From the NCBI GenBank assembly GCA_035578905.1, contig JAQJVL010000124.1, positions 1,986,616 through 2,050,615 of the forward strand: a stretch of 64,000 nucleotides of DNA, read 5' to 3'. The stretch is from Stictocephala bisonia. Lineage: Eukaryota > Arthropoda > Insecta > Hemiptera > Membracidae. Positions 1-13,800 of the stretch are shown here, piece by piece. The notes under the pieces were generated by a model that was not told the origin of the DNA, made no database searches, and was given only the letters and a program-made list of their open reading frames with translations. Both the position numbers and the translations under genes were made by a program. Positions within the stretch are counted from its first letter, which is position 1; the number at the start of each line of letters is the position of its first letter.

Positions 1-135
1 CACCTGCATGCTACGAGTACCAACCCTGTCACTCGCTGCGCTCATGAGGGAAGCTAGGCCTGCGGCCTCGCTTGGGAACTCTAGCTTTAGCCCCTTTATG
101 GAACTCCGCCTGCAGCCTCACCAAGACACTCTGCT
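1..135 (-). repeat. GC-rich dispersed repeat fragment (window edge)
   Basis: A GC-rich block in AT-rich surroundings contains CACTCGCTGCGCTCATGA and GGCCTGCGGCCTCG. It matches the reverse complement of 53525-53620 and, in the same orientation, 36787-36870. The element is cut by the window edge. It is probably the end of a non-autonomous transposon; the class is not established. Confidence 0.6.
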
Positions 136-146
136 ACAGTCCTATT

Positions 147-346
147 TGTGAATATAGATTTAGGAGATAAATACCTATAGTTTGATACCCCACTTGGGCA
201 TTTTATTTTAGAATTACCCTTTTTTGGTTTTCGGAGATTTTTTTTTTTTTTTTTTTGAGCATATACCCTTTATTATTTTCCCTATCCAAATGTGAAGGTA
301 TATTTAAATTTAAGAGATAAATACCTTTAATTTGATACCCCACTTG
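147..346. repeat. Direct repeat containing a TTTGATACCCCACTT motif
   Basis: A block of about 55 bp at 147-198 is repeated about 145 bp downstream (291-346). Both copies share AGATAAATACCT and TTTGATACCCCACTTG. A poly-T run of about 17 lies between them at 239-256. This is probably internal sequence of the same dispersed element whose GC-rich part is at 1-135. No gene is evident. Confidence 0.55.
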
Positions 347-835
347 AGTAGATAACATCATGATTAAAAAATTTTACGTATTCAATAATGTCAGTTTTTA
401 AGCTGATATTTTATACCGATACCCAACATTTTAAAGTTTTTAAACTGAATTTCGTATATAAGGTGCACGTTTGTTACCCGTGTAGAACAGTGAAAGTTTG
501 ACAATTTTAATCAAGCTTTTGCTCAAGTTAGGTCAAAAAAACTATTATTTAATGAGACGTTCATGTTATTCGTATGGGGAAATTTTCAACCCCCAAAACA
601 GCTCTTATTTAATGGAAAATTGAAATTTTTGAATTTTTCTGGGGTTTAAATGGTTAGATCTACCTTCAATCCAAATTTCAAATTTTTCCGACATCCCGAA
701 GTGGGTAAAACATTTATGTCAGTGAGAGTAAGTGATCCCAATCCAGCTATATATGTATATGGAGATTGCCAAGAAGTATTTCCAGAAAGAATAATATCAA
801 TATTTACGCTAAACAATAAAAGATTGGAATAAGTT

Positions 836-3790
836 TGGTTTTTAAATAGAAAATTATTCCCTCTACAACATTATTTTATAGTAATTTGTATTATACTCTT
901 AAAAACTAGTTATGTGGCTGATAACTAGTTTTTTAAATCAACAATGACCCAGATGCAAATATATTAATTTTATACTAGAATGCATATCGTCATTAGTAAC
1001 AGTCCACATACAGTCTTCATATAGTCCGATTAGAGAATTGTTTTAATTACTGTGTAGAGATTTAAATGTACACGTATAATCAAATGTCCTATATTTCAAT
1101 TTCCTATGTCGTTTCATATTAGTTGTTTGTCAATTTATTCAATTCGCTCTACATTAGTAACATGACGTATTTTAATGATAGTTTGTTAATTATGAATATA
1201 TATACAGTTGATTAATGTGTACACAATATAATAAGTAGATATTTAAAAGTTTCATCTTTCTCTAAAATATTTTACTATGTTAAAAACGTACCTAAGTTAA
1301 ACGTGACAGAATGGCCAATGTGCTTGTATTACACTACGCAGTAGTTGATGATGCACTTTCATGACTGTTTTGAAAATATAATTTTAGAGTAATTTCATAG
1401 AATTTAAAACAGCTGTCCTTTGATGGCTAACTTTTTTTAGAAGTATTAATTAAAGCAAAATTCTGATTACGTCATCCAAAGACAAGGACCTCTAGACCTA
1501 ACAATGATTCCAGCTTCAGCACAACACTCTACACTTCAGTTTCATAAACTAACACATTTCAATGCATTATTCTCTTGCTTTTATGATTTTCATAAAAAAA
1601 GATATTGTAATATAATAGCAGCGGTATTTTCCTCACTTTAAATAACGTATTGGATTCAATAAAATAAACAAGTAAACTCCTGATATTGAATAACGTTTAC
1701 TTTAACAAAGTTTCTTTGGCTCACATTATAAATGTATTATTTTGTAATTTATTTCTTGTTAATTGATCTTTCACGAATATTACAATATACAGTAGTATTG
1801 GGAAAAGCAAAAGGTTGTGTAATGGGCAGTGTCGGCCACGGAACGCACTTCCTGTAACTCCAGAACGGATAGACGAACACGACTTATATTACGCATGGCA
1901 AGGACACTGGAATAGGCAGGAGTTTAAAATCTAAACCAGTTTACTCTATTTAAAATAAAATATTGACTGACAGTGCAACCGTAGCTGGCATGTCCCAACG
2001 TTCACTTTCATTGTAACTGCCTGAAATAAGTGACGATATTGTAGTGCCGCCCTAAACCACTTCATTTTGGATATAAAATAAAATAAATTTATGTATATAT
2101 TTAATGTTTATTAAATGAACCTCATTCACAAGTTGTATCAAACTTAGAGAGGCCAAATTGATTAAATTAAATGTATAATTAAATAAATAAATATAAGTTA
2201 AATAAATAAATAAATATATCTTGAGGAGGTTGGTTTCAGCCGCGGAAAACCCTTTTTTACAAAACAATCGAGAAACTAGTTTTTTTTATCAAAAATTAAA
2301 AAAACCAACTTTTAAAAAATGTGTAATTTTTTCATGTTACGTGTTTCTAAGTGAACACGAATATATCATTGGTTTTACTATAAAAATGGCCCAAAAATAC
2401 ACTTTTTACTTACATAACCAAACATAACCTAACTTATAAAACTAATTGTCTATTTACTCAACAAAAATTCGTAATTTGCGTTAAAATCTGGTGCCTGTCC
2501 CTCAGGACAATAATAATTATTACGACAATTATTTTCGTAGAGCAAAATAATTTTCCAATTCATGTTCAGCGTAAACAACTACAGAAAGGTAGTAAAAATA
2601 ATAAAAAAATAATGGATATATATATATATAAACATGAAATTAAACTCGCTAATTTACAACACAAACCCTCATTTATTGCTATAGTTTTGAATTTAAAACG
2701 CTTATTTATTTTCTTTCGAAATAACAAGCAAAAAATGTTTACTAATGATTTATTAACTGTTACTATGGAATAAAATTACGCGCATACTGTACCAACATAA
2801 AAGCTTGTATTTCCTGTGAATTGCACGTAAAAACCAGTGTGTTTTTTTATTTATAGAGTCTAAAAAGTAAACCAAATATAGTTTTTTTTTTAATGGAATA
2901 TCGAGTCATTGAGGCTTACACAACCCACGTGTGATCACTGTGTGGGTGCCAAAACCAATCTAGTGGTTGACATGACAGCGTTGTCAAAGTTACAACTTTG
3001 AGCGAGAGGTACAATATCTATCATTAGGAACGGAAGGGGGAGGGAGGGTTAGGGGAATAAAGGCCATATTATAGCAATTACCAAGGAACACGATGTCAAA
3101 AGGGATGTTGGTGTTAATTATAAATATATTATATGTTATAAATAGATGTTTGAAAGTAAATTATTTGGTGTACAAGGCGGAGAAAAAATATTGAAACGCA
3201 TTTACAACTGTTGTATGACTTCACTTGTAAAAATGAAATTTTGAATATCATCATGGTTACAAAGAATACTCTTTTTGACACTATTAGAGACGTTTCATAT
3301 TTTAAGGACGGCTCAAGAAGAGTCGAAAGAACATCTTCAACGTTAGCCTAGGTCGAGTTTGGTATCAAATTAAAGGTCTATTCAAGAGAAATTAATTGCC
3401 GCAAACCAGACTTCGAAAGGTTAATCCTTTCCAGAGTAGCGGTCATTTGATTCGAAAGTAACTAATTTGAACAAAATTATTTCTCCGCTATTTAACGGCT
3501 TCAACAAAATTATTCTGATCAAAAATTATACTTTATGGAACAAAATTATTAAAACAAATTAAGCTATCAAATTATCTGTGGAAAATAACGTTTTTCTAAA
3601 CGCGTTTTATATTTTTGTTCCACCTTGTATACAACTAGTAGCTTAAATCAATAATTATGAAAGACTGGATCATTTTTTACTATTGCTGTGTAATTACTTC
3701 TTATATAAAAATTATAAGTTATAATATAGTTTCCGGGTTCAGTAAAATTTAACTTAATATTCTTATTTTAATAGGAACAAACGATAAATT
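836..3790. other. AT-rich unassigned sequence
   Basis: No exon, RNA gene or recognisable transposon was found. There are short homopolymers, an (AT)n run of about 14 nt near 2616-2630, and AAATAAATA-type low complexity around 2170-2220. Short reading frames near 2052-2427 show no family signature and AT-driven composition. Confidence 0.5.
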
Positions 3791-3794
3791 TTAC

Positions 3795-4400
3795 TGGTTA
3801 CTGTCGACACATAAATTATATGCACCCGAGTTTGAAGGTTCTTTACTAAGAAACTAAGAGGCCTGGAAAAATCCAGTCACATTATTGTTTTCCTCGTTTA
3901 ATTTTGTTTTGTTAAATATATATTTAAATTATTTTTATGTTTATACTAGTTGGAACAAAAAGTACTGGAATTTTTACTAGTTTTCATTGTGCATCAATCA
4001 TAAATGTATGTTAGTAAAAAAAGTGTTATTGTACCAAGTTCTATTTTATTATGAACTGGACCGGAATGTTTGTTATAAGTTTTAACATTTTTAGAATTTT
4101 AACCTTTCAAGAAAAACGTTCTTATCAATGTTTTGATGCGACTTTTTCTCAGCTTCTAGTGGCTATAAAATTACTTGATTGGTCACGTTGTAATCCTTAT
4201 GAAATCAATAGTTATATTAATTTTTATAGCGTAACTAAAAATAGGGATTTTAAATTGATTTTACTGAGACATAACACATAATTAAACGAGGAAAACAATG
4301 GTGTGATTGGACTTTAAATAGGTCTATTAGTTTTTTAGAAAATAACCTTCAAACTCAGGTCCACATAATTTCTGCACCGACAGCAGGCAAGATGAGTTTA
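3795..4400. mobile_element. Fold-back / MITE-like element with long terminal inverted repeats
   Basis: The left arm (about 3795-3910) and right arm (about 4285-4400) are inverted copies. They share GAGTTTGAAGGTT at the outer part and TTGTTTTCCTCGTTTAATT at the inner part, plus a TACTGTCGACAC-type match further out. The arms are about 110 bp and diverged. The interior is AT-rich. A 76-codon frame at 4051-4281 lies inside it and has no transposase features. This is most simply an old non-autonomous inverted-repeat DNA transposon. Confidence 0.7.
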
Positions 4401-4440
4401 ATTCATTTTATAATATTCTAATTTACTAATTAGTACTGTT

Positions 4441-4725
4441 AATGGCTTCCAGTCAACCCCACCCCTCACCGACTCTCCTAGGGGCCAATGACGCCGGCCA
4501 GTTGAACTCTTAAGAGTACTCTAAACAGCCTTGTGGCCCAAACATTCAACCCTTGAGAAAAGGGCTAAACAAGCTGATCAAAACTGACTATACTGCTTTT
4601 ATCATTCCATTAAACCTGCCATAGGAATAACCTGCAAATAAAGAAGTACATTTTTATTTATAGTAGTACATTATTCACTATGTTTTGGGTTAGAGTTATA
4701 AAAGAACAAAAATAATTAGTAATTA
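4441..4725. other. Unassigned spacer between two fold-back elements
   Basis: Sequence near 4445-4530 is less AT-rich (CAGTCAACCCCACCCC) but has no long open frame or recognised repeat partner in the window. Confidence 0.4.
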
Positions 4726-5622
4726 ACAGGGGATTACAAGAAGTTTGGGCTGGCTACCCATGTTCATGTGTGATTCTAAGCAAATAATTAAGAATTGTAT
4801 TTTTTCAATTTCCGCTTTCCTTAGCAGCTAGATTCCATTTTGTTTTTTCATAAAACATCTTTATGAAACATATTTATCTTTATGGTTATATTTAAGATTA
4901 TTACAAAACTCGGTAAACGGTTTCATGTTGAAAGGTAGTATTTAATAAAATATATTGTTAAATTATCTTTATTATTTAAGAAATGGTGGCCATTTAATTT
5001 TAAATTTAAAAAATATCTAAAAAAACTGGTTTTATAGAAAAAAGGGTACGACCCAAAAAAGTGTTGAAACGAAATTCCCTTTCCAATGTTAACTCATTTG
5101 TAAAAATCACTTATTTGAAGTAACCTTTATTGACATACTGAAATACTGTCAATTAAGGTTTAAAAATACTAGCTATTTTAGTTTGCATGTGAAATAAGGT
5201 TAATTAATAAAATAGTTATTTCTTACGTGATTTTTACATATGAGAGATCATTGGAAGGGGAAAGTTATTTTAAAACTGTTTTGTATCGAACAATATTTTT
5301 TATAAACCCAGTGTTTTTTTTGTTTGTACTTGTTAAAATAAAAATAAAATAGCAGAAATTTTGAAAATAATAATGGTATTTAAAAAAAAACCTTTTATTA
5401 AATACTAATTTCTAACGTGAACCCGTTTACCGAGTTTTGTAACAATCGTAAAAATAACAACAAAGATATGAATTGTTTTACGAAAAAAAAAAGAAAATGG
5501 CGTTTAGCTGCTAAACAAAGCGGAAATTGAAAAAAATATTATTCTTCATGTTTAGCTTAGAATCACACATACAGTAGTCTCTGGACATGCATAGCCAGCC
5601 CAACCTTTTTGTAACAACCTGT
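4726..5622. mobile_element. Long fold-back element of about 0.9 kb
   Basis: The outer ends read ACAGG...TTACAAG at the left and the inverted TTGTAACAACCTGT at the right. Both arms carry GGGCTGGCTA near the ends, TGTGTGATTCTAAGC, TTTTTTCAATTTCCGCTTT, ACAAAACTCGGTAAACGG and a CCAATG...TGTAAAAATCAC block in mirrored order. The homology runs through most of the element, so the whole unit could fold into one long hairpin with indels. No transposase frame is present. Confidence 0.75.
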
Positions 5623-5744
5623 ATAATATAAAAAAATATTCTTTCTCATATTATTGTGTAAGTTCAGCAAGTGTACTGGATCAGCTCAGTTATTTATGTG
5701 TTCAGATATGAGAAGACGACACAACCTTGGGTGTATTTTATGCC

Positions 5745-6120
5745 AAATATGAATGATTACACGAGAGAAGTATGAGTGTGGATGACCTACGTATTCAATA
5801 GCTGAGGTCGGCTGTTCCATTTAAATGGCCATTTATTAATATTCAAATAGCCAGATAAAGTAAGGCACCAAAATATTTACGTAGAATTCGAACCAGATTG
5901 ATAATCAGCTAATTGACAAGCATGATACTCAGTTCTCTCCCCTACTCAACATCCGTACTCTCACTACCACCCGACAAGGACACCCAAGATTTTCTCCAGT
6001 GGAACCCACGTCGTTAGCAGCCATTGAGCGGGGGCCATATTAGTATTGAGAGGACCAAGCATAAAACTTATCATCCAACACTTGTTATCCCTTACGCCAA
6101 TAGTGCAGATATATAAAAAG
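5745..6120 (-). mobile_element. SINE-like repeat, copy 1
   Basis: On the minus strand this contains GGTTCGAATTC (5887-5897), a good match to the RNA polymerase III B box. It shares an ordered series of blocks with copies at 42893-43290, 44095-44400 and 60745-61160: ATTCAATAGCT/AATAGCC, GACAAGC..GATACTCAG, CACCC/ACATGGACAC, and a distal AATAGTGC segment. The 6085-6118 end resembles the 74-bp satellite monomer (CCAATAGTGCAGATATATA). It is old and diverged. Confidence 0.65.
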
Positions 6121-6589
6121 TCCTATCATTGTACGTTTTAAACCACCCTCTGATGTACCTTGGACCAACTCCTATATTTGCCTGTCGATTATGAAAATCA
6201 CATACATAATATAAAAGTAAAACTTACTATCAATAGATGTTACTGATTAATTTCCGTAGAGTTTTAGCACTGTCTACCCCCGAAAAGTTAAGTTCCAACA
6301 AGAGGAAGATATACTGGAAGTGCTTCGCAAGACTGATGGGGGATTAGTTGAAGCCTAACTCCCAGATACCAAACATTCATCAACTTGTCTAATACTACAG
6401 GTTGAAGATCGATCCTAAGATATACGTTTTCGTTCTAAGAATACATTTTACAACAATCAAGTGAAATCGCACATATTTCAAATATAATATAATATCACGT
6501 GATACATCTCACGGTTTACTGTATTCGTAGACAAACAAATAGTCTAAAATTATATGTTATAGATTTCATTAGTTGTTTTGTATTATATT

Positions 6590-7820
6590 TACACATACGG
6601 AATTAGTTTTAAAACTATTTAAAGAAATGTAATGAAACTTTTAGTCGTGTACATGTCACTATAACAAACATTTATACATGTTTTAATCTTTTTTATAATA
6701 GCTAGTGGATGGCTCACAAAGGTAGTCTTTAAAATTTTAAAAATAAGCCTATCTCAAGCTATACTTCATTTTAAAGGTCTTTATCTGTAAAATGCAACAT
6801 TGCAAATTTGAGGTCAAAAGGATGACCCGGTCAGAAAATACGAGCCTCTGAATGATTGTCATGTCATATAACTAATACGGTTATTTATTTATCTCTGTTC
6901 GAGGTCCCTTTTGTTGCGAATGTTGTTGACTGTATACAATATTAATGAAACAGTCCGTTATAAAAATAGTTATGTTATTTAAGAAAAAGAAAAATCACTT
7001 TTGACAGTTGGTATACCCAAATATAGTTTACGAAAATAATCATAATAATATGTTACATATTATTCAGTAAAAATGAATTAATGTCTCATATTATGTAAAT
7101 TACATTATAGCTGAAAGAAGAAACATACAATAACTATCTTATCCTTGTTATTAAAAAGTAATAATTATACAGTACAAGTAAACGTCACACAACACAAATT
7201 TATTACAATATAAGCACAAAATATACAAATATATTACAATACAAACATAAAATGCATGAATATTATGGTGATCGATTTCGGTGAACACCTTCCTCAGACC
7301 AGAGGGATTCACAAAAGAATTCTTTTGTGAATCCCTCTGGTCTGAGGAAGGTGTTCACCGAAATCGATCACCATAATATTCATGCATTTTATGTTTGTAT
7401 TGTAATATATTTGTACATTTTGTGCTTATATTGTAATAAATTTGTGTTGTGTGACGTGTACTTGTACTGTATATGTACCAACACGTATTATGCTAATTAA
7501 AAAACGATTTACTAATTATATGGCGTTAAGATATTTGAGAGACTGTATTTTCTGACTAGGTCACCTCATTGACCTCAGATTTGCTTTTTTGTATTGTACA
7601 AATAAAGGCCTTTAAAATGAGGTATAACTAAGGTAGGCTAGCATTTAAAATTTTTAATACTTCATTCGTGGGATATCCCTTTGCTTTGCGAAAAACGAGT
7701 AAAATATGACTGAATGTTTGGTATAGGGACATGTACATAGATAAAAGTTTCATTACATGTTTTAAAAATATTTAAACTTAATGAATATATTCCAGACTTT
7801 TTCCCAACTCCCTATGGTGT
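6590..7820. mobile_element. Inverted-repeat DNA element with nested palindrome
   Basis: The left arm (about 6600-6860) and right arm (about 7530-7820) are diverged inverted copies. Shared blocks, read on the right arm, are TTTTCTGACTAGGTCA, GACCTCA.ATTTGC, CTTTAAAATGA.GTATA and AAAGTTTCATTACAT. The same blocks occur once at 60360-60649, and the far-end motif CCAGACTTTTxCCCAAC recurs there. The family is therefore the TA-flanked element at 58941-60649. No transposase was seen. Sequence between the arms includes the palindrome at 7166-7473. Confidence 0.75.
7166..7473. repeat. Near-perfect spacer-free palindrome (154-bp arms)
   Basis: The centre is the GAATTC at 7317-7322. Positions pair as x with 14639-x from 7166/7473 to the centre without indels. 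Only about two mismatches were seen, one near 7180/7459 and one in the ATATACAAAT / TGTACATTT region. Each arm contains CACCGAAATCGATCACC and CCCTCTGGTCTGAGGAAGG. A diverged single arm occurs at 49510-49573. A palindrome this exact implies recent inverted duplication or gene conversion between arms. Confidence 0.9.
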
Positions 7821-7899
7821 CCAAACAAACCAACCTACATAAGACCTACTTGTAGGTACTCGTAGGTAAGACGTGGGATATGTTAATGTAGAATTAATG

Positions 7900-10800
7900 G
7901 TGACGATGTCGTAATCGATTAATGTGTCTCTTTTATGAAGGTCTTATTAATGCCCAAAGGAACAAGAAGATGTATGAAGTGTTGGAAAACATCTGTCCTC
8001 ATGAAAATCAAGACTGATAATCAATAACCATCCCAGGACATCCACGACGTTGTTATCAAATAATATGTCTCTTTTATGGAATGTATCAGTAACGCTCTAA
8101 GGGAAAAGATGATGTATGAACTGTTGGGAAACATCTGTCCTCATGAAACGCAGGAATGATCATCAATAACCATCTTAGGACATCCACGACGTTGTTATCA
8201 AATAATGTGTCTCTTTTATGGAATGTATCGGTAAAGCTCTAAGGGAAAAGATGATGTATACATTGTTGGAACACATATGTCCTCATGAAACGCAGGAATG
8301 ATCATCAATATCCATCCCAGGACATCCACGACGTTGTTATCAAATAATGAGTCTCTTTTATGGAATGTATCACAGTAATGCTGTAAGAAAAGATGATGTA
8401 AACATTGTTGGAACACATCTGTCCTGATGAAACGCAGGAATGATCATCAATATCCATCCCAGGACATCCACGACGTTGTTATCAAATAATGTGTTTTTTA
8501 TGGAATGTATCAGTAATGCTCTAAGAAAAAAATGATGTATACATTGTTGGAACACATCTGTCCTCATGAAACGCAGGAATGATCATCAATATCCATCCCA
8601 GGACATCCACGACGTTGTTATCAAATAATGTGTTTTTTTATGGAATTTATCAGTAATGCTCTAAGGAAAAAGATGATGTATACATTGTTGGAACACATCT
8701 GTCCTCATGAAACGCAGGAATGATCATCAATATCCATCCCAGGACATCCACGACGTTGTTATCAAATAATGTGTTTTTTTATGGAATTTATCAGTAATGC
8801 TCTAAGGAAAAAATGATGTATACATTGTTGGAACACATCTGTCCTCATGAAACGCAGGAATGATCATCAATAACCATTCCAGGACATCCACAACGTTGTT
8901 ATCAAATAATGTGTCTCTTTTATGGAATGTATCAGTAATGCTCTAAGAAAAAAAATGATGTATACATTGTTGGAACACATCTGTCCTCATGAAACGTAGG
9001 AATGATCATCAATAACCATCCCAGGACATCCACGACGTTGTTATCAAATAATGTGTCTCTTTAATGGAATGTATCGGTAAAGCTCTAAGGGAAAAGATGA
9101 TATATACATTGTTGGATCACATCTGTCCTCATGAAACGCAGGAATGATCATCAATATCCATCCCAGGACATCCACGACGTTGTTATCAAATAATGTGTCT
9201 CTTTTATGGAATGTATCAGTAATGCTCTAAGGGAAAAGATGATGTATGAACTGTTGGGAAACATCTGTCCTCATGAAACGCAGGAATGATCATCAATAAC
9301 CATCCCAGGACATCTACGACGTTGTTATCAAATAATGTGTCTCTTTTATGGAATATATCAGTAGTGCTCTAAGAAAAAAATGATGTAAACATTGTTGGAA
9401 CACATCTGTCCTCATAAAACGCAGGAATGATCATCAATATCCATCCCAGGACATCCACGACGTTGTTATCAAATAATGTGTCTCTTCTATGGAATGTATC
9501 AGTAATGCTCTAAGAAAAAAAATGATGTATACATTGTTAGAACACATCTGTCCTCATGAAACGCAGGAATGATCATCAATAACCATCCCAGGACATCCAA
9601 GACGTTGTTATCAAATAATGTGTCTCTTTTATGGAATGTATCAGTAATGCTCTAAGAAAAAAAAATGATGTATACATTGTTGGAACACATCTGTCCTCAT
9701 AAAACGCAGGAATGATCATCAATATCCATCCCAGGACATCCACGACGTTGTTATCAAATAATGTGTCTCTTCTATGGAATGTATCAGTAATGCTCTAAGA
9801 AAAAAAATGATGTATACATTGTTGGAACACATCTGTCCTCTGGAAACGCAGGAATGATCATCAATAACCATCTTAGGACATCCACGACGTTGTTATCAAA
9901 TAATGTGTCTCTTTTATGGAATGTATCGGTAAAGCTCTAAGGGAAAAGATGATATATACATTGTTGGATCACATCTGTCCTCATGAAACGCAGGAATGAT
10001 CATCAATATCCATCCCAGGACATCCAGGACGTTGTTATCAAATAATATGTCTCTTTTATGGAATGTATCGGTAATGCTCTAAGGGAAAAGATGATATATA
10101 CATTGTTGGATGACATCTGTCCTCATAAAACGCAGGAATGATCATCAATAACCATACCAGGACATCCACGACGTTGTTATCAAATAATGTGTCTCTTTTA
10201 TAGAATGTATCGGTAAAGCTCTAAGGGAAAAGATAATATATACATTGTTGGATCACATCTGTCCTCATGAAACGCAGGAATGATCATCAAGATCCATCCC
10301 AGGACATCCAGGACGTTGTTATCAAATAATGTGTCACTTTTATGGAATGTATCGGTAAAGCTCTAAGGGAAAAGATGATATATACATTGTTGGATCACAT
10401 CTGTCCTCATGAAACGCAGGAATGATCATCAATATCCATCCCAGGCCATCCAGGACGTTGTTATCAAATAATGTATCTCTTTTATGGAATGTATCGGTAA
10501 TGCTCTAAGGGAAAAGATGATATATACATTATTAGATTATATGTCCTCATGAAACCCAGGAATGATCATCAATATCCAACCCAGGACATCCACGACGTTG
10601 TTATCAAATAATATGTCTCTTTTATGGAATGTATCAGTAATGCTCTAAGGAAAAGATGATGTATACATTGTTGGAACACATCTGTCCTCATGAAACGCAG
10701 GAATGATCATCAATAACCATCCCAGGACATCTACGACGTTGTTATCAAATAATGTGTCTTTTTATGGAATGTATCAGTAATGCTCTAAGGGAAAAGATGA

Positions 10801-13800
10801 TATATACATTTTTGGAACACATCTGTCCTGATGAAACGCAGGAATGATCATCAATATCCATCCCAGGACATCCACGACGTTGTTATCAAATAATATGTCT
10901 CTTTTATGGAATGTATCAGTAACGCTCTAAGGAAAAAGATGATATATACATTTTTGGAACACATCTGTCCTCATGAAACGCAGGAATGATCATCAATATA
11001 CATCCCAGGACATCTACGACGTTGTTATCAAATAATGTGTCTCTTTTATGGAATGTATCAGTAATGCTCTAAGGAAAAGATGATGTATGACATTGTTGGG
11101 AAACATCTGTCCTCATGAAACGCAGGAATGATCATCAATAACTATCCCAGGACATCTACGACGTTGTTATCAAATAATGTGTCTCTTTTATGGAATATAT
11201 CAGTAGTGCTTTAAGAAAAAAATGATGTAAACATTGTTGGAACACATCTGTCCTCATAAAATGCAGGAATGATCATCAATATCCATCCCAGGACATCCAC
11301 GACGTTGTTATCAAATAATGTGTCTCTTCTATGGAATGTATCAGTAATGCTCTAAGGAAAAAAAATGATGTATACATTGTTAGGAACACATCTGTCCTCA
11401 TGAAACGCAGGAATGATCATCAATAACCATCCCAGGACATCCAAGACGTTGTTATCAAATAATGTGTCTCTTTTATGGAATGTATCAGTAATGCTCTAAG
11501 AAAAAAAATGATGTATACATTGTTGGAACACATCTGTCCTCATGAAAACGCAGGAATGATCATCAATATCCATCCCAGGACATCCACGACGTTGTTATCA
11601 AATAATGTGTCTCTTCTATGGAATGTATCAGTAATGCTCTAAGAAAAAAGATGATGTATACATTGTTGGAACACATCTGTCCTCATGGAAACGCAGGAAT
11701 GATCATCAATAACCATCCTAGGACATCCACGACGTTGTTATCAAATAATGTGTCTCTTTTATGGAATGTATCGGTAAAGCTCTAAGGGAAAAGATGATAT
11801 ATACATTGTTGGATCACATCTGTCCTCATGAAACGCAGGAATGATCATCAATATCCATCCCAGGACATCCAGGACGTTGTTATCAAATAATATGTCTCTT
11901 TTATGGAATGTATCAGGTAATGCTCTAAGGGAAAAGATGATATATACATTGTTGGAACACATCTGTCCTCATGAAAACGCAGGAATGATCATCAATAACC
12001 ATACCAGGACATCCACGACGTTGTTATCAAATAATGTGTCTCTTTTATAGAATGTATCGGTAAAGCTCTAAGGGAAAAGATGAATATATACATTGTTGGA
12101 TCACATCTGTCCTCATGAAACGCAGGAATGATCATCAAGATCCATCCCAGGACATCCAGGACGTTGTTATCAAATAATGTGTCACTTTTATGGAATGTAT
12201 CGGTAAAGCTCTAAGGGAAAAGATGATATATACATTGTTGGATCACATCTGTCCTCATGAAACGCAGGAATGATCATCAATATCCATCCCAGGCCATCCA
12301 GGACGTTGTTATCAAATAATGTATCTCTTTTATGGAATGTATCGGTAATGCTCTAAGGGAAAAGATGATATATACATTATTAGATTATATGTCCTCATGA
12401 AACCCAGGAATGATCATCAATATCCATCCCAGGACATCCAGGACGTTGTTATCAAATAATATGTCTATTTTATGGAATGTATCAGTAATGCTCTAAGTGA
12501 AAAGTTGATATATACATGGTTGGAACACATCTGTCCTCATGAAACGCAGGAATGATCATCAAAAACCATTCCAGGACACCCACGACGTTGTTATCAAATA
12601 ATGTGTCTCTTTTATGGAATGTATCAGTAATGCTCTAAGGGAAAAGATGATATACACATTGTTGGAATACATCTGTCCTCATGGAACGCAGGAATGATCA
12701 TCAATATCAATCCCAGGACATCCAGGACGTTGTTATCAAATAATATGTCTCTTTTATGGAATATATCACTAATGCTCTAAGAAAAAAAATGATGTATAAA
12801 TTCTTGGAACACATCTGTCCTCATGAAACTCAGGACTGATAATCAATAACTATCCCAGGACATCCACGACGTTGTTATCAAATAATGTGTCTCTTTTATG
12901 GAATATATCAGTAATGCTCTAAGAAAAAAAATGATGTATACATTGTTTGAACACATCTGTCCTCATGAAACTCAGGACTGATAATCAATAACTATCCCAG
13001 GACATCCAGGACGTTGTTATCAACTAATGTGTCTATTTTATGAAATGTATCAGTAATGCTCTAAGAAAAAAAAATGATGTATAAATAGTTGGAACACATT
13101 TGTCCTCATTAAATTTAGGACTGATAATCAATAACTATACCAGGACATCCACGACGTTGTTATCAAATAATGTGTCTCTTTTATGGAATGTATCATTAAT
13201 GCTCTAGGAAAAAAAAAATGATGTATACATTGTTGGAACACATCTGTCCTCATGAAACTCTGGACTGATAATCAATAACTATCCCAGGACATCCAAGACG
13301 TTATTATCAAATAATATGTCTCTTTTATGGAATGTATCAGTAATGCTCTAAAAAAAAATGATGTATATATTGTTGGAACACATCTGTCCTCATGAAATGC
13401 AAGAATGATCATCTATATACAACCCAGGACATCCACGACATTGTTATCAAATAATATGTTTCTTTTATGGAATGTATCAGTAATGCTCTAAGGAAAAAGA
13501 TGATGTATATATTGTTGGAACACATTTGTCCTCATGAAATGCAAGAATGATCATCAATATACATCCCAGGACATCTAAGACGTTGTTATCAAATAATATG
13601 TCTCTTTTATGGAATGTATCAGTAACGCTCTAAGGGAAAAGATGATGTATACATTGTTGGAACACATCTGTCCTGATTAAACGCAGGAATGTTCATCAAT
13701 ATCCATCCCAGGACATCCACGACGTTGTTATCAAATAATATGTCTATTTTATGGAATGTATCAGTAATGCTCCAAGGAAAAAGATGATGTATATATTTTT

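Noticed and set aside
650..832. 60-codon plus-strand frame
   Set aside because: No family resemblance, lies in sequence resembling a dispersed repeat, and its length is expected by chance.
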